59,374 nucleotides of DNA from an uncultured Caulobacterales bacterium (GTDB lineage Bacteria; Pseudomonadota; Alphaproteobacteria; Caulobacterales; Caulobacteraceae), in NCBI GenBank assembly GCA_903862425.1, contig CAIOYC010000034.1, forward strand, positions 1 through 59,374. Reading direction: 5' to 3'. The position numbers and the translations under genes are program-made. Position 1 is the stretch's first letter; each line of letters opens with the position of its first letter. The notes beneath the pieces are model-generated. The model ran no database searches. It had not been told where the DNA came from and was given only the letters and a program-made list of their open reading frames with translations. Shown here one piece after another: positions 7,909 to 16,355 of this stretch.

Positions 7909-9330
7909 ATGTACGACGCCGATCTGCCCAACCCCGTCATCGCCGACGCCGCCGAGGAAGAGCGCCTGCGCGCGCTGGAGGCCGAATACTGCTCTTTCGG
8001 CGACACGGTGCACTATGTGGATCGCCCGCCGATCTTCACCGACTGCGACGGCTCCTACATGTTCGATCGGGAAGGCGTGCCCTATCTCGATCTGCAGATG
8101 TGGTACTCGGCCGTCAATTTCGGCTACAAGAACAAGCGCTTGAACGACTCCGTCAAGCGCCAGCTCGACCAGTTGCCGCAGGTGGCCAGCCAGTACCTGC
8201 ACAAGGAGAAGATCGAGCTCGCGGCGATGATCGCCCAGGATGCCGAGAAGAAGTTCGGCCAGAAGGGTCGCGTCCACTTCAACGTCGGCGGCGCCCAGGC
8301 GGTCGAGGACTCGCTGAAGATCGTGCGCAACTTCAAGGGCGGCAAGTCGCTCATGTTCGCCTTCGAGGGCGGCTATCACGGCCGGACGCTCGGAGCGTCA
8401 GCCATTACTTCGTCGTATCGTTACCGCCGCCGCTATGGCCACTTCGGCGAGCGCGCGCAGTTCATCGAGTTCCCCTACTGGTTCCGCGGCGCCAAGCCCG
8501 GCCAGACCAAGGAGGAGTACGGCGAGGAGTGCGTGAAGAAGTTCGCCCGCCTGTTCGAGACCGAATATATGGGCGTGTGGGATCCGAAGGTGGGCGAGGC
8601 CGAATACGCCGCCTTCTATGTCGAGCCGCTGCAAGGCACCGGCGGCTACGTCATCCCGCCGATGAACTTCTTCAAGGGCCTGAAGAAGGTGCTGGACGAT
8701 CACGGCGTGCTGATGGTGTCCGACGAGATCCAGATGGGCTTCTTCCGCACCGGCAAGCTGTGGTCCATCGAGCACTTCGGCGTCACCCCCGACGTGGTGG
8801 TGTTCGGCAAGGCCCTGACCAACGGTCTGAACCCGCTGTCCGGCCTGTGGGCGCGCGAGGAACTGATCTCGCCCTCGATCTTCCCGGCCGGCTCGACCCA
8901 CTCTACCTTCAACGCCAATCCGATCGGTACGGCGGTGGGCCTCGAAGCCATGCGCTTCATGCACGAGACCGACTACGAGGCGCACGTGATGTCGCGCGGG
9001 GCCAAGTTCCTGCAAGGCATCCAGTGGCTGAAGTCGCGCCATAAGGTGATCGGCGACGTGGACGGCCTGGGCCTCGCCCTGCGCATCGAGGTCTGCCAGG
9101 CCTCGGACAGCTTCACCCCCAACAAGGCCTTCGTGGACAAGATGGTCGATATCGGCCTGGCCGGCGATCTGGAGCATGCGGGCAAGAAGATCGGGCTCGT
9201 GCTCGACATAGGCGGTTACTACAAGAACGTGATCACCCTGGCCCCGTCGCTGGAGATCTCGGAAGCCGAGATCGACCTCGCCATCGAACTGCTCGACCAG
9301 CTGTTCACCCGCGTCGAGAAGATGGGCTGA
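7909..9330 (+). CDS. Class III PLP-dependent aminotransferase
   Basis: A 473-residue fold-type I aminotransferase of the ornithine/omega-amino acid group. The PLP lysine is Lys301 in VVFGKALTNG and the pyridine-nitrogen aspartate is Asp272 in VSDEIQMG. GGAQAVEDSLK and the GGYHGRT phosphate-binding stretch are also present. I use the ATG at 7909 (MYDADLPN) because the earlier ATG at 7882 lies inside a REP-like repeat. The preceding phosphatase gene and following half-transporter gene suggest transamination of a keto or aldehyde group in a specialised lipid or small molecule. It is not a serine palmitoyltransferase, which is a shorter class II enzyme with different motifs. Confidence 0.88.
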   Translation: MYDADLPNPVIADAAEEERLRALEAEYCSFGDTVHYVDRPPIFTDCDGSYMFDREGVPYLDLQMWYSAVNFGYKNKRLNDSVKRQLDQLPQVASQYLHKEKIELAAMIAQDAEKKFGQKGRVHFNVGGAQAVEDSLKIVRNFKGGKSLMFAFEGGYHGRTLGASAITSSYRYRRRYGHFGERAQFIEFPYWFRGAKPGQTKEEYGEECVKKFARLFETEYMGVWDPKVGEAEYAAFYVEPLQGTGGYVIPPMNFFKGLKKVLDDHGVLMVSDEIQMGFFRTGKLWSIEHFGVTPDVVVFGKALTNGLNPLSGLWAREELISPSIFPAGSTHSTFNANPIGTAVGLEAMRFMHETDYEAHVMSRGAKFLQGIQWLKSRHKVIGDVDGLGLALRIEVCQASDSFTPNKAFVDKMVDIGLAGDLEHAGKKIGLVLDIGGYYKNVITLAPSLEISEAEIDLAIELLDQLFTRVEKMG

Positions 9331-9349
9331 CCCCGGAAAGGCCCGGCGC

Positions 9350-9712
9350 ATGACCCCGCTCGTCGCCGCCCTGTTCGCCCTGACGGTCGGACTCGAAGTA
9401 TGGGGGCAGACCGCCTTCAAGCTCGGGCTCGACAAGATCGGCGACGCCGATGGCGCGGCGTTCTGGCGGGGCGTCGCCACCAGCCCGTGGGTGATCGGCG
9501 GCCTGCTCGGCTATGCGGTCGAGGCGGTGTGCTGGCTCTATGTGCTGGGCCATGTGCCCCTGTCCGTCGCCGCCCCCATGGCCGCGCTCTCCTATACGGG
9601 GGCGGTGCTGTCGGGCCGGCTGTTCCTCGGCGAGCGGCCGGGAATACGGCGCTGGGCCGGCGCCGGCCTGATCACCTTCGGCGCCGCCCTGCTCGGCGCC
9701 AGCCTCGGATAA
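9350..9712 (+). CDS. EamA/SMR-type half-size transporter (first of a pair)
   Basis: A 120-residue protein with four membrane helices, the half-unit size of ArnE/ArnF flippases and SMR pumps. LEVWGQTAFKLGL resembles the first helix of ArnE/F-like proteins, and the last helix is WAGAGLITFGAALLGASLG. A second half-size member lies at 10521-10964 after the hydrolase gene, so a heterodimer is likely. In ArnE/ArnF such a pair flips an amino-sugar-modified undecaprenyl phosphate. By analogy this pair could flip the product of the ACP/ketosynthase/aminotransferase set; that is inference. Confidence 0.75.
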   Translation: MTPLVAALFALTVGLEVWGQTAFKLGLDKIGDADGAAFWRGVATSPWVIGGLLGYAVEAVCWLYVLGHVPLSVAAPMAALSYTGAVLSGRLFLGERPGIRRWAGAGLITFGAALLGASLG

Positions 9713-9717
9713 GTCTG

Positions 9718-10524
9718 ATGACCAAGCCCCCCGTCCTCCTGCTCCACGGCCTGACCGGCCACCCCCAAGAACTGCAGGCGGTGAGCCGCGCCCTGCGCCG
9801 CGCCGGCTATGAGGTGGCCACGCCCATGCTTCCCGGCCACGGCGTGGACGAGAAGACCCTGGTGCGCACCGGTCACAAGGACTGGCTGGGCGCCGCGGAG
9901 GCCGAACTGATCCGCCTGTCCGACGCCGCCGGAGGTCCGGTCTTCGTCGGCGGCCTTTCCATGGGGGCCGTGCTGGCCCTCGCCCTGGCCCAGCGTCATC
10001 CGAATCGGGTGAAAGGCGTCGCCGCGCTGGCCCTGACGCTGAAATACGACGGCTTCAACTGCCCGAGCCATTCGGCATGGTCGCTGCCGCTCGGGGCCAT
10101 GACTCCGGCCATCTACTTCTACCGCTTCAAGGAGCGGCCGCCTTACGGGGTGAAGGACGTGCGCATGCGGGCCAAGATCGAGGAGATGATGTTCTCCGGC
10201 GGCACGATCGGCGACGCCGGCCTGCCTTACCTGCCCGGCCGCAGCCTGTCGGAAAACCTCAAGCTGATCGCCCTCGTCGAGCGGCGGATGAGCGAGGTGA
10301 CGGCCCCTACCCTGATTGTCCATCCGGTCGAGGACGACGTCTGCCACATCAGGAACGCCAAACGCGTCGCCGCCACGGTCTCCGGCCCGGTGACAACGCT
10401 GTGGCTCGAGGACAGCTACCACCTGATCACCGTCGATCAGGAGCGCGCCAAGGTGGCCAAGGCCACGGTGGACTTCTTCGACAGCCTTTCGGTGCAAGCT
10501 GAAGCCTCGGCGGAAGCGGCGTGA
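9718..10524 (+). CDS. Alpha/beta hydrolase, carboxylesterase type
   Basis: A 268-residue alpha/beta hydrolase starting at ATG 9718, five bases after the transporter stop. It begins MTKPPVLLLHGLTGHPQEL with the oxyanion HG motif. The nucleophile is Ser81 in GGLSMGAV and the histidine is His235 in DSYHLITVD, with an aspartate candidate in HPVEDDVC. The fold resembles Est30-type carboxylesterases and monoacylglycerol lipases, which cleave acyl esters. It is sandwiched between two half-transporter genes and overlaps the second by four bases, so it is part of the same operon and might trim or release an acyl chain. Confidence 0.85.
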   Translation: MTKPPVLLLHGLTGHPQELQAVSRALRRAGYEVATPMLPGHGVDEKTLVRTGHKDWLGAAEAELIRLSDAAGGPVFVGGLSMGAVLALALAQRHPNRVKGVAALALTLKYDGFNCPSHSAWSLPLGAMTPAIYFYRFKERPPYGVKDVRMRAKIEEMMFSGGTIGDAGLPYLPGRSLSENLKLIALVERRMSEVTAPTLIVHPVEDDVCHIRNAKRVAATVSGPVTTLWLEDSYHLITVDQERAKVAKATVDFFDSLSVQAEASAEAA

Positions 10525-10964
10525 CCGTCGACGCTCCAGCGGCTGGCAAACCGAAGCTGGGCGGGTTGATCATCGCCTGGCTGCTGTTCGTGGTGATCGA
10601 GACCACGACCCAGAGCCTGTTCAAGATCGCCGGCGAGGCGCTGGACGACCGGGCGGGCCTCGGCCCCCTCGTGCAGCACGCGATGGCCAATCCGCTCGTC
10701 TGGGCCGCATTCGCCAGCTATTTCTGCGGCTTTCTGGTCTACATGACCATCCTGAAGGACATCGACCTCGGCCGGGCCTTCCCCATGACGGCCGGCATGT
10801 ATGTCACCACCCTGGCGGCGGCGGTGATCCTGTTCCACGAACACCTGACATACCTGCGCATCCTCGGCGTCCTCGCCATCCTCGGCGGGGTGGGTCTGCT
10901 GGCCTCGGACAAGAATTCCCCGGGCGCCCCTGCCTTGCAAGACCGCGGATCGCTGCACGGTTAA
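10521..10964 (+). CDS. EamA/SMR-type half-size transporter (second of a pair)
   Basis: A 147-residue protein starting with GTG in the GTGA overlap with the hydrolase stop. Four hydrophobic segments follow a polar N-terminus (about residues 14-32, 57-75, 80-100 and 108-127), e.g. GLIIAWLLFVVIETTTQSLFK and RILGVLAILGGVGLLA. The pattern ETTTQSLFKIAG parallels EVWGQTAFKLGL in the first half transporter, supporting a heterodimer. The C-terminal 18 residues are polar. It ends the plus-strand cluster that begins at 5283. Confidence 0.72.
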   Translation: MTVDAPAAGKPKLGGLIIAWLLFVVIETTTQSLFKIAGEALDDRAGLGPLVQHAMANPLVWAAFASYFCGFLVYMTILKDIDLGRAFPMTAGMYVTTLAAAVILFHEHLTYLRILGVLAILGGVGLLASDKNSPGAPALQDRGSLHG

Positions 10965-11019
10965 GAAATCCAAACGACAGGCGGGCGGGATCGCGCGCCC
11001 TGGGCGATGGCGTGGACCG

Positions 11020-11994
11020 TCAGACCGCGCTCAAGGTCGTGGCCGCCTGGCCGATCAGGCCGCGCAGCCAGGCGAGGGCGGCGGCGTCGTGTTCCTTGCG
11101 CCATAGCATGACGATGTCGGTCGGCTTGGATGGATAGGGCGGGTCGAAGACCTTGAGGTTGAAGGTCCTAGAATAGGCCTCGCACAGACGCCGGGGCAGA
11201 AGCCCGACGAGGTCGCTACCCCCGAGAAGGGCCAGGGCCGACTGGGCGTCCGGGGCGTAATAGGTGGGCGGCGACGGTAGGCCGCGCTGCTGGCAGGTGC
11301 GGCGCACCACGCCGCCGTCGTCCCAGATCACCCGCCGCTCCAGGCCGCTGTCGGTGACCGCCCCGTCCACTACATGCCCGTCCTCGGCGGTGGAAAGCAC
11401 GATCTGCGGCAAGGTGATCAGCCGATCGAGGGTCAGTTCGGTCTCCGCCGCCGGATGGTCGGCGCGCATGGCCCACACCATCCGTTCCTGCATCAACGGC
11501 AGGCTGTCGAACCGGTCGGGGATGGCGGTGTAGCTGCCGATGGCTACGTCGGCACGCCCGGCGTCGAGCTCCTCGGCCAGGCCCATGCCGGCGCTCCGGA
11601 TGCGCACCTCAGCGTTGGGGGCCTGGCGGCGCACCGCCGCGATCACGCCGGGCAGCAGAATGGTGCAGGCATAGGCGCTGGCGGCGATTGAGAAGACCCG
11701 CTGGGTCTCCCCAGGGGTGAACACGCCGGGGGCCAGGGCCGCGCCGAGTTGCAGCAGGCCTTCGCGTATCCGAGGTCCGATCTCCGCCGCGCGGGGGGTG
11801 GCGCGCATGCCCGCGGGACCGCGCACGAACAGTTCGTCGCCCATGGTGAAGCGCAGCCTGTTCAGGGCATGGCTGACGGCGGACTGGGTCAGTCCGAGTC
11901 GCTGGGCCGCCCGCGTGACGTTACGCTCCTCGAACAGGGCGTCGAACACGCGCAACAGATTGAGGTCCAGCGTTCTAAGATGAGTGTCGCTCAT
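11020..11994 (-). CDS. LysR-family transcriptional regulator
   Basis: A 324-residue LysR regulator of normal length. The N-terminal winged helix-turn-helix is LDLNLLRVFDALFEERNVTRAAQRLGLTQSAVSHALNRLR (about residues 9-48), followed by a periplasmic-binding-protein-like effector domain. Its NodD/NahR-like opening (LDLNLL) is common in this subgroup. The gene is divergent from an EmrA/EmrB/outer-membrane-factor efflux operon 184 bases away, and LysR regulators usually control the divergent operon, so efflux control in response to a small aromatic ligand is likely. The ligand is unknown. Confidence 0.93.
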   Translation of the reverse strand: MSDTHLRTLDLNLLRVFDALFEERNVTRAAQRLGLTQSAVSHALNRLRFTMGDELFVRGPAGMRATPRAAEIGPRIREGLLQLGAALAPGVFTPGETQRVFSIAASAYACTILLPGVIAAVRRQAPNAEVRIRSAGMGLAEELDAGRADVAIGSYTAIPDRFDSLPLMQERMVWAMRADHPAAETELTLDRLITLPQIVLSTAEDGHVVDGAVTDSGLERRVIWDDGGVVRRTCQQRGLPSPPTYYAPDAQSALALLGGSDLVGLLPRRLCEAYSRTFNLKVFDPPYPSKPTDIVMLWRKEHDAAALAWLRGLIGQAATTLSAV

Positions 11995-12045
11995 TTCAGG
12001 CGTGACAAATCATCATTTGGACCATAACGAAAGTCCTACCATCTG

Positions 12046-12061
12046 GGTGCAACGCTGCACC
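12046..12061. promoter_or_regulatory. Candidate LysR operator GGTGCA-N4-TGCACC
   Basis: A perfect 6-base inverted repeat with a 4-base spacer in the 184-base region between the divergent LysR gene and the efflux operon. It contains a T-N11-A-like symmetric core, as expected for LysR-type sites, and lies closer to the LysR start. Confidence 0.45.
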
Positions 12062-12178
12062 GCACATATTCGGCCAAATGGCAGGCTTGCATTTCACGGG
12101 TGTTGCGAAACCGAGACACCGCGAAGGCAGGGGGCCCGCCTCCGAACGGCGCCACATGACGATCCACGTTGGGGATAG

Positions 12179-13309
12179 ATGAGCGATTCCGAAGGTTACA
12201 CGGCGCTGGCCGACGCCGAGACGGGCGATGCGCCGAAGAACGACGTTCCCGGCTACACGACCCCCGCCGCGCCGCCGCCGCGCCGTTCGCTGGGCCGACG
12301 CCTGCGCTGGCCGCTGCTGATCGGCGGGCCGCTGATCGTGGTGATCGCCATTCTGGTCTTCTGGCTGAACAGCGGGCGCTATGTGGGCACCGACGACGCC
12401 TATGTGCAGGCCGCAAGGGTGGACGTGTCGTCCAACATCCCCGGCCGTGTGGTCGAAGTGGACGTGCATGACAACCAGCGCGTGGCGTTCGGCCAGCAGC
12501 TGTTCCGCCTCGACAGCAAGCCGTTCGACACCGCCGCCGCCGAGGCCGCCGCCCAACTCGCCGCCGCTCGCGCAAATCTGACGGGCCAGGAGGCCACGGT
12601 GGGCGAGCGCAAGGCCGAACTGGCCCAGGCGAGCGCCACGCTCGACTATCAGACCCGGGAACTGGCCCGGCAGAAGACCCTGGCCGGCGCCGGCGTCTCA
12701 TCCCAGCAGCAGCTCGCGGCCCAGTCCCATGCGGTAGATGCCGCCAAGGCTCAGCTCGAGGCGGCCAAGCAGGCCCTGGCCAACGCCGTCGCCGTGCTCG
12801 GGGGCCAGCAAGCCGCTTCCGGCGGTAGCCCCGCCGTCCGCCAGGCCCAGGCCGCCCTCCAGCGCGCCCAGCTCAACCAATCCTACGGCGTCGTCAACGC
12901 GCCGCAGGCGGGCACGGTGACCAAGGTCGACCAGCTACAGGTCGGCGACTACATCAACGCCGCCCAGCCCCTGTTCTCGCTGGTGGCTGACCGGATGTGG
13001 ATCGAGGCCAATTTCAAGGAGGACCAGCTGGCCCACATGAGGGTCGGCCAGCACGCCACGGTGCAGGTGGACGCCCTGCCCGGCGTAAAGCTGACCGGGT
13101 TTGTGGAAAGCCTGTCGCCCGGCACGGGCTCGTCCTTCGCCCTGCTCCCGGCGGAGAACGCCACGGGCAACTGGGTGAAGGTGGTGCAGCGCCTGCCGGT
13201 CCGCATCGCCCTCGGTCCTCTGCCCAAGGGCGCCCAACTGCACGCCGGCCTCAGCGCCAAGGTGAGCGTGGACACTGAGCGCAAGCGCCACCTGTTCGGA
13301 GCGCACTAG
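12179..13309 (+). CDS. HlyD/EmrA-family membrane fusion protein
   Basis: A 376-residue periplasmic adaptor. A cytoplasmic N-terminal stretch of about 40 residues precedes one membrane anchor (WPLLIGGPLIVVIAILVFWL). The biotinyl-lipoyl half motif (TDDAYVQAARVDVSSNIPGR) follows, then a long Ala/Gln-rich coiled-coil hairpin (about residues 120-230), then the second lipoyl half (GVVNAPQAGTVTKV) and a beta-barrel ending in EANFKEDQLAHMRVGQ. It links the DHA2 pump encoded next to the outer-membrane factor. The operon is HlyD, DHA2 pump, outer-membrane factor. Confidence 0.93.
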   Translation: MSDSEGYTALADAETGDAPKNDVPGYTTPAAPPPRRSLGRRLRWPLLIGGPLIVVIAILVFWLNSGRYVGTDDAYVQAARVDVSSNIPGRVVEVDVHDNQRVAFGQQLFRLDSKPFDTAAAEAAAQLAAARANLTGQEATVGERKAELAQASATLDYQTRELARQKTLAGAGVSSQQQLAAQSHAVDAAKAQLEAAKQALANAVAVLGGQQAASGGSPAVRQAQAALQRAQLNQSYGVVNAPQAGTVTKVDQLQVGDYINAAQPLFSLVADRMWIEANFKEDQLAHMRVGQHATVQVDALPGVKLTGFVESLSPGTGSSFALLPAENATGNWVKVVQRLPVRIALGPLPKGAQLHAGLSAKVSVDTERKRHLFGAH

Positions 13310-13310
13310 G

Positions 13311-14870
13311 TTGGCCGGCGTTGCCGCCGCCGGCGCCGCCCCGAAGAAGGAGCGCAGCGAAGGGTTGACCCGAACCCTGATCACGATCTCGGTCATGCTG
13401 GCCACGATCATGAACTCGCTGGACACCACCATCGCCAATGTGGCGCTGCCGCATATCCAGGGCAGCGTCTCGGCGGCGCAGGACCAGATCACCTGGGTCC
13501 TCACCTCCTACATCGTCGCCGCCGCCATCATGACGCCCCTCACCGGCTGGCTGGCGGGGCGGTTCGGCCGCAAGCTCGTCTTCCTCATCTCCATCGGCGG
13601 CTTCGTTCTCGCCTCCATGCTGTGCGGCATCGCCAACAGCCTAGTGGAGATCGTGCTGTTCCGCCTGTTGCAGGGCGTGTTCGGCGCCGCGCTGATCCCG
13701 CTGTCGCAGGCGGTGCTGCTCGACATCTACCCGCCGCACCAGCACGGCCAGGCCATGTCGATCTGGGGCATGGGCGCGATTCTGGGACCCATCCTCGGCC
13801 CGGCCCTCGGCGGCTGGCTGACTGACAATCTGAGCTGGCGCTGGGTGTTCTATATCAACCTGCCCATCGGCATCTTCGCCTTCACCGGGGTCTTCCTGTT
13901 CATTCAGGAGCATCGAAAGGCGGAGAAACCGTACTTCGACTTCTTCGGCTACATCACCCTCGCCGTGGCCATCGGCGCGGCGCAGATGTTCCTCGATCGG
14001 GGCGCGACGCAGGACTGGCTGAACTCCATCGAGGTGGTGAGCGAGGGGATCATCGCCGTCGTCGCCCTCTATCTGTTTGTGGTGCAGATGATGACCGCCA
14101 AGCGGCCCTTCGTGGACAGGGCCCTGTTCGCGGACGGCAATTTCGTCACCGCCACCGTGTTCGGCTTCTTCATCGGCATCCTGTTGTTTTCCAGCCTGTC
14201 GCTCTTGCCGCCGATGATGGAGAACCTGCTCGGCTACCCGGTGGTCACCACCGGCATCGTCAGCGTCCCGCGCGGCATCGGCTCCTTCATCTCCATGTTC
14301 CTGGCCGGACAACTGGTGTCGCGTTTCGACACGCGGCTGATCCTGCTGGTGGGCCTCGTCATCTCCGGCGTGTCCTACTGGATGATGAGCCATTTCAGCC
14401 TGCAGATGACCGCCATGCCGATCATGGTCACCGGCTTCATGCAGGGCCTGGGCACCGGGTTGATCTTCACCCCGCTCTCGACCCTCGCTTTCGCCAGCCT
14501 GTCGCCCGTCTTCCGCACGGAGGCGGCGGGACTGTTCACCCTGGTGCGCAATATCGGCTCCAGCGTCGGCATCTCGGTGATGCAGGTGCTGCTGACCAAC
14601 AACATCCAGAAGGTGCATGCCCAGCTGGTGGAGCATGCGCGACCGGACAACCCCGCCTTCCAGCACCTGCCCGCACCCTTCAGCCTGACCAACCTGCCGG
14701 GGCTGGCGGCGCTGGACGGGATGATCACCAGGCAGGCCTCGATGGTGGCCTATATCGACGACTTCAAGCTGATGATGTGGATCACCATCGTCTCCGTGCC
14801 GCTGCTGATCCTGATGCGTCCGCCCAAGCGTATCGCCAAGCCGGACCCCGCCCACGCCGCTTTCGAATGA
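13311..14870 (+). CDS. DHA2-family MFS drug efflux pump (EmrB-like)
   Basis: A 519-residue, 14-helix DHA2 transporter, the inner-membrane proton-driven pump of an EmrAB-type tripartite system. Motifs include LDTTIANVALPHIQGS in the first helix, GWLAGRFGRK for motif A, and GAILGPILGPALGGWL for motif C. No ATG gives a full first helix: the TTG at 13311, one base after the HlyD stop, gives MAGVAAAGAAPKKERSEG before the first helix, while the ATG at 13394 would cut into it. The TTG start is therefore preferred. It overlaps the outer-membrane factor by ATGA. Confidence 0.93.
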   Translation: MAGVAAAGAAPKKERSEGLTRTLITISVMLATIMNSLDTTIANVALPHIQGSVSAAQDQITWVLTSYIVAAAIMTPLTGWLAGRFGRKLVFLISIGGFVLASMLCGIANSLVEIVLFRLLQGVFGAALIPLSQAVLLDIYPPHQHGQAMSIWGMGAILGPILGPALGGWLTDNLSWRWVFYINLPIGIFAFTGVFLFIQEHRKAEKPYFDFFGYITLAVAIGAAQMFLDRGATQDWLNSIEVVSEGIIAVVALYLFVVQMMTAKRPFVDRALFADGNFVTATVFGFFIGILLFSSLSLLPPMMENLLGYPVVTTGIVSVPRGIGSFISMFLAGQLVSRFDTRLILLVGLVISGVSYWMMSHFSLQMTAMPIMVTGFMQGLGTGLIFTPLSTLAFASLSPVFRTEAAGLFTLVRNIGSSVGISVMQVLLTNNIQKVHAQLVEHARPDNPAFQHLPAPFSLTNLPGLAALDGMITRQASMVAYIDDFKLMMWITIVSVPLLILMRPPKRIAKPDPAHAAFE

Positions 14871-16324
14871 CCCGCCCGATGTCCCGTACCTTTCTCAACC
14901 GTTCAGCCTCGATCCTGGCGGTGGCCCTCGCCCTCACCGGCTGCGCCGCCGTGGGCCCGAACTTCAAGGCGCCCGCCGCGCCGACCACGCGCGGCTACGC
15001 CATGGCCGGCGACGCCGCACCGGGCGCCGGGATCGCCTTCGGCGCGCCGGCCGCCGGTCCGTGGTGGCAGGGCTTCGGGCCGCCCGCCCTCGATCAGGTG
15101 ATGCAGCAGGCCCTGACCGGCTCGCCCACCATCGCCCAGGCGGACGCCACCCTCGACCAGGCGCGTGCGGCCCTGGCGTCGGCGCGGGGTGGGCTCTATC
15201 CGGAGGTGAGCGTCAATGCCGGCGCCCAGCGCGAGCGGATCAACCTCGCCTCGTTCGGCTTCAACGCCGCCGCCCTGCCGGGCTTCTCCAACAATCCGGA
15301 ATTCAGCCTCTATCAGGTGGGCGGGGCGGTCGCCTTCCCGCTCGACATCTTCGGCGGCGAGCGGCGCAAGGTCGAGAGCGCCAAGGCCCGCGCGGAAGCC
15401 TATGCCCGCAAGGCCGACGCCGCGTCCCTCGCTCTCACAGGGCAGGTGGCCACCGCCGCCGTGCAGATCGCCGGCATCAAGGCGGAGATCGCCGCCGTGG
15501 AGGCCATGATCGCCGACGACCACCAGACCTATGACCTCGTGCGCAAGGCGGAGGCCGCGGGCGGCGAGGCGGAGGGCGCGCGGGTCTCGGCCACCACCCA
15601 GCTGGCCCGTGACGAAGCCCTGCTGCCGCCGCTGCGCCAGGCGCTGGTGGTCGCGCGCCACCAGCTGGCCCTCCTGGTCGGCAAGGCGCCCGCCGACTAC
15701 AACCCGCCGGACTTCACCCTGGCCGATTTCAGGGCGGGCCAGGCGCCGGTCGCCATGCCGTCCGAGCTGATCCACCTGCGTCCCGACATCCAGCAGGCGG
15801 AGGCCGACCTGCACATGGCCACCGCCGAAGTGGGCGTGGCCACGGCGGCGCTCTACCCCAGCATCAACCTCACCGCCTCCCTGACCCAGAGCTCGCTGCA
15901 GCCCGGCCAGATCTTCGACTTCCCTTCCACCGCCTATGCGCTCGGCGCGGGCCTGACGGCGCCGATCTTCGACGGCGGACGGCGGCGGGCGGACCGGGAA
16001 GCCGCACGGGCGGCGGCGCGCGCCTCGCTGGCGAGCTACGAACAGATCGTGCTCACGGCCTTCAATCAGGTCGCAGACCGCCTGCAGGCCCTGGCCCACG
16101 ACGACGAGGCCCTGGCGGCCGAAGTGAAGAGCGAAAACGCGGCCCTGGCCAATCTCAGGCTCGCCCGATCGGCCTATTCGGCGGGCGGGACGGGCCTGCT
16201 GCCGCTGGTGGACGCCAATCGCACGGCCGGCGATGCCCGACGTCTACGGGTCGCGGCGGAAACGCGCCGTGCGCTGGACACGGTGCAACTGATCATCGCC
16301 TCCGGCGCCCGCTGGAAGGGTTGA
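14867..16324 (+). CDS. RND-type outer-membrane factor lipoprotein (NodT family)
   Basis: A 485-residue TolC-like channel subunit. The start at ATG 14867 uses the ATGA overlap with the pump gene. A signal peptide ends in the lipobox LTGC (Cys26), followed by AAVGPNFKAPAAP, the hallmark N-terminus of NodT proteins. Two OEP repeats follow, with PxxxxDIFGGERRKVE near residue 165 and LRPDIQQAEADLHMATAEVG near 305. It completes the export path from the HlyD/DHA2 pair across the outer membrane. It ends 31 bases before the tail of another outer-membrane factor gene on the other strand. Confidence 0.94.
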   Translation: MTRPMSRTFLNRSASILAVALALTGCAAVGPNFKAPAAPTTRGYAMAGDAAPGAGIAFGAPAAGPWWQGFGPPALDQVMQQALTGSPTIAQADATLDQARAALASARGGLYPEVSVNAGAQRERINLASFGFNAAALPGFSNNPEFSLYQVGGAVAFPLDIFGGERRKVESAKARAEAYARKADAASLALTGQVATAAVQIAGIKAEIAAVEAMIADDHQTYDLVRKAEAAGGEAEGARVSATTQLARDEALLPPLRQALVVARHQLALLVGKAPADYNPPDFTLADFRAGQAPVAMPSELIHLRPDIQQAEADLHMATAEVGVATAALYPSINLTASLTQSSLQPGQIFDFPSTAYALGAGLTAPIFDGGRRRADREAARAAARASLASYEQIVLTAFNQVADRLQALAHDDEALAAEVKSENAALANLRLARSAYSAGGTGLLPLVDANRTAGDARRLRVAAETRRALDTVQLIIASGARWKG

Positions 16325-16355
16325 CGCGCGTATCGCCCCTGCGCCCATCGGGGCA

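Noticed and set aside
5283-10964. Sphingolipid (serine palmitoyltransferase) cluster
   Set aside because: The aminotransferase is class III with ornithine-aminotransferase-like motifs, and no ceramide reductase or synthase is present.
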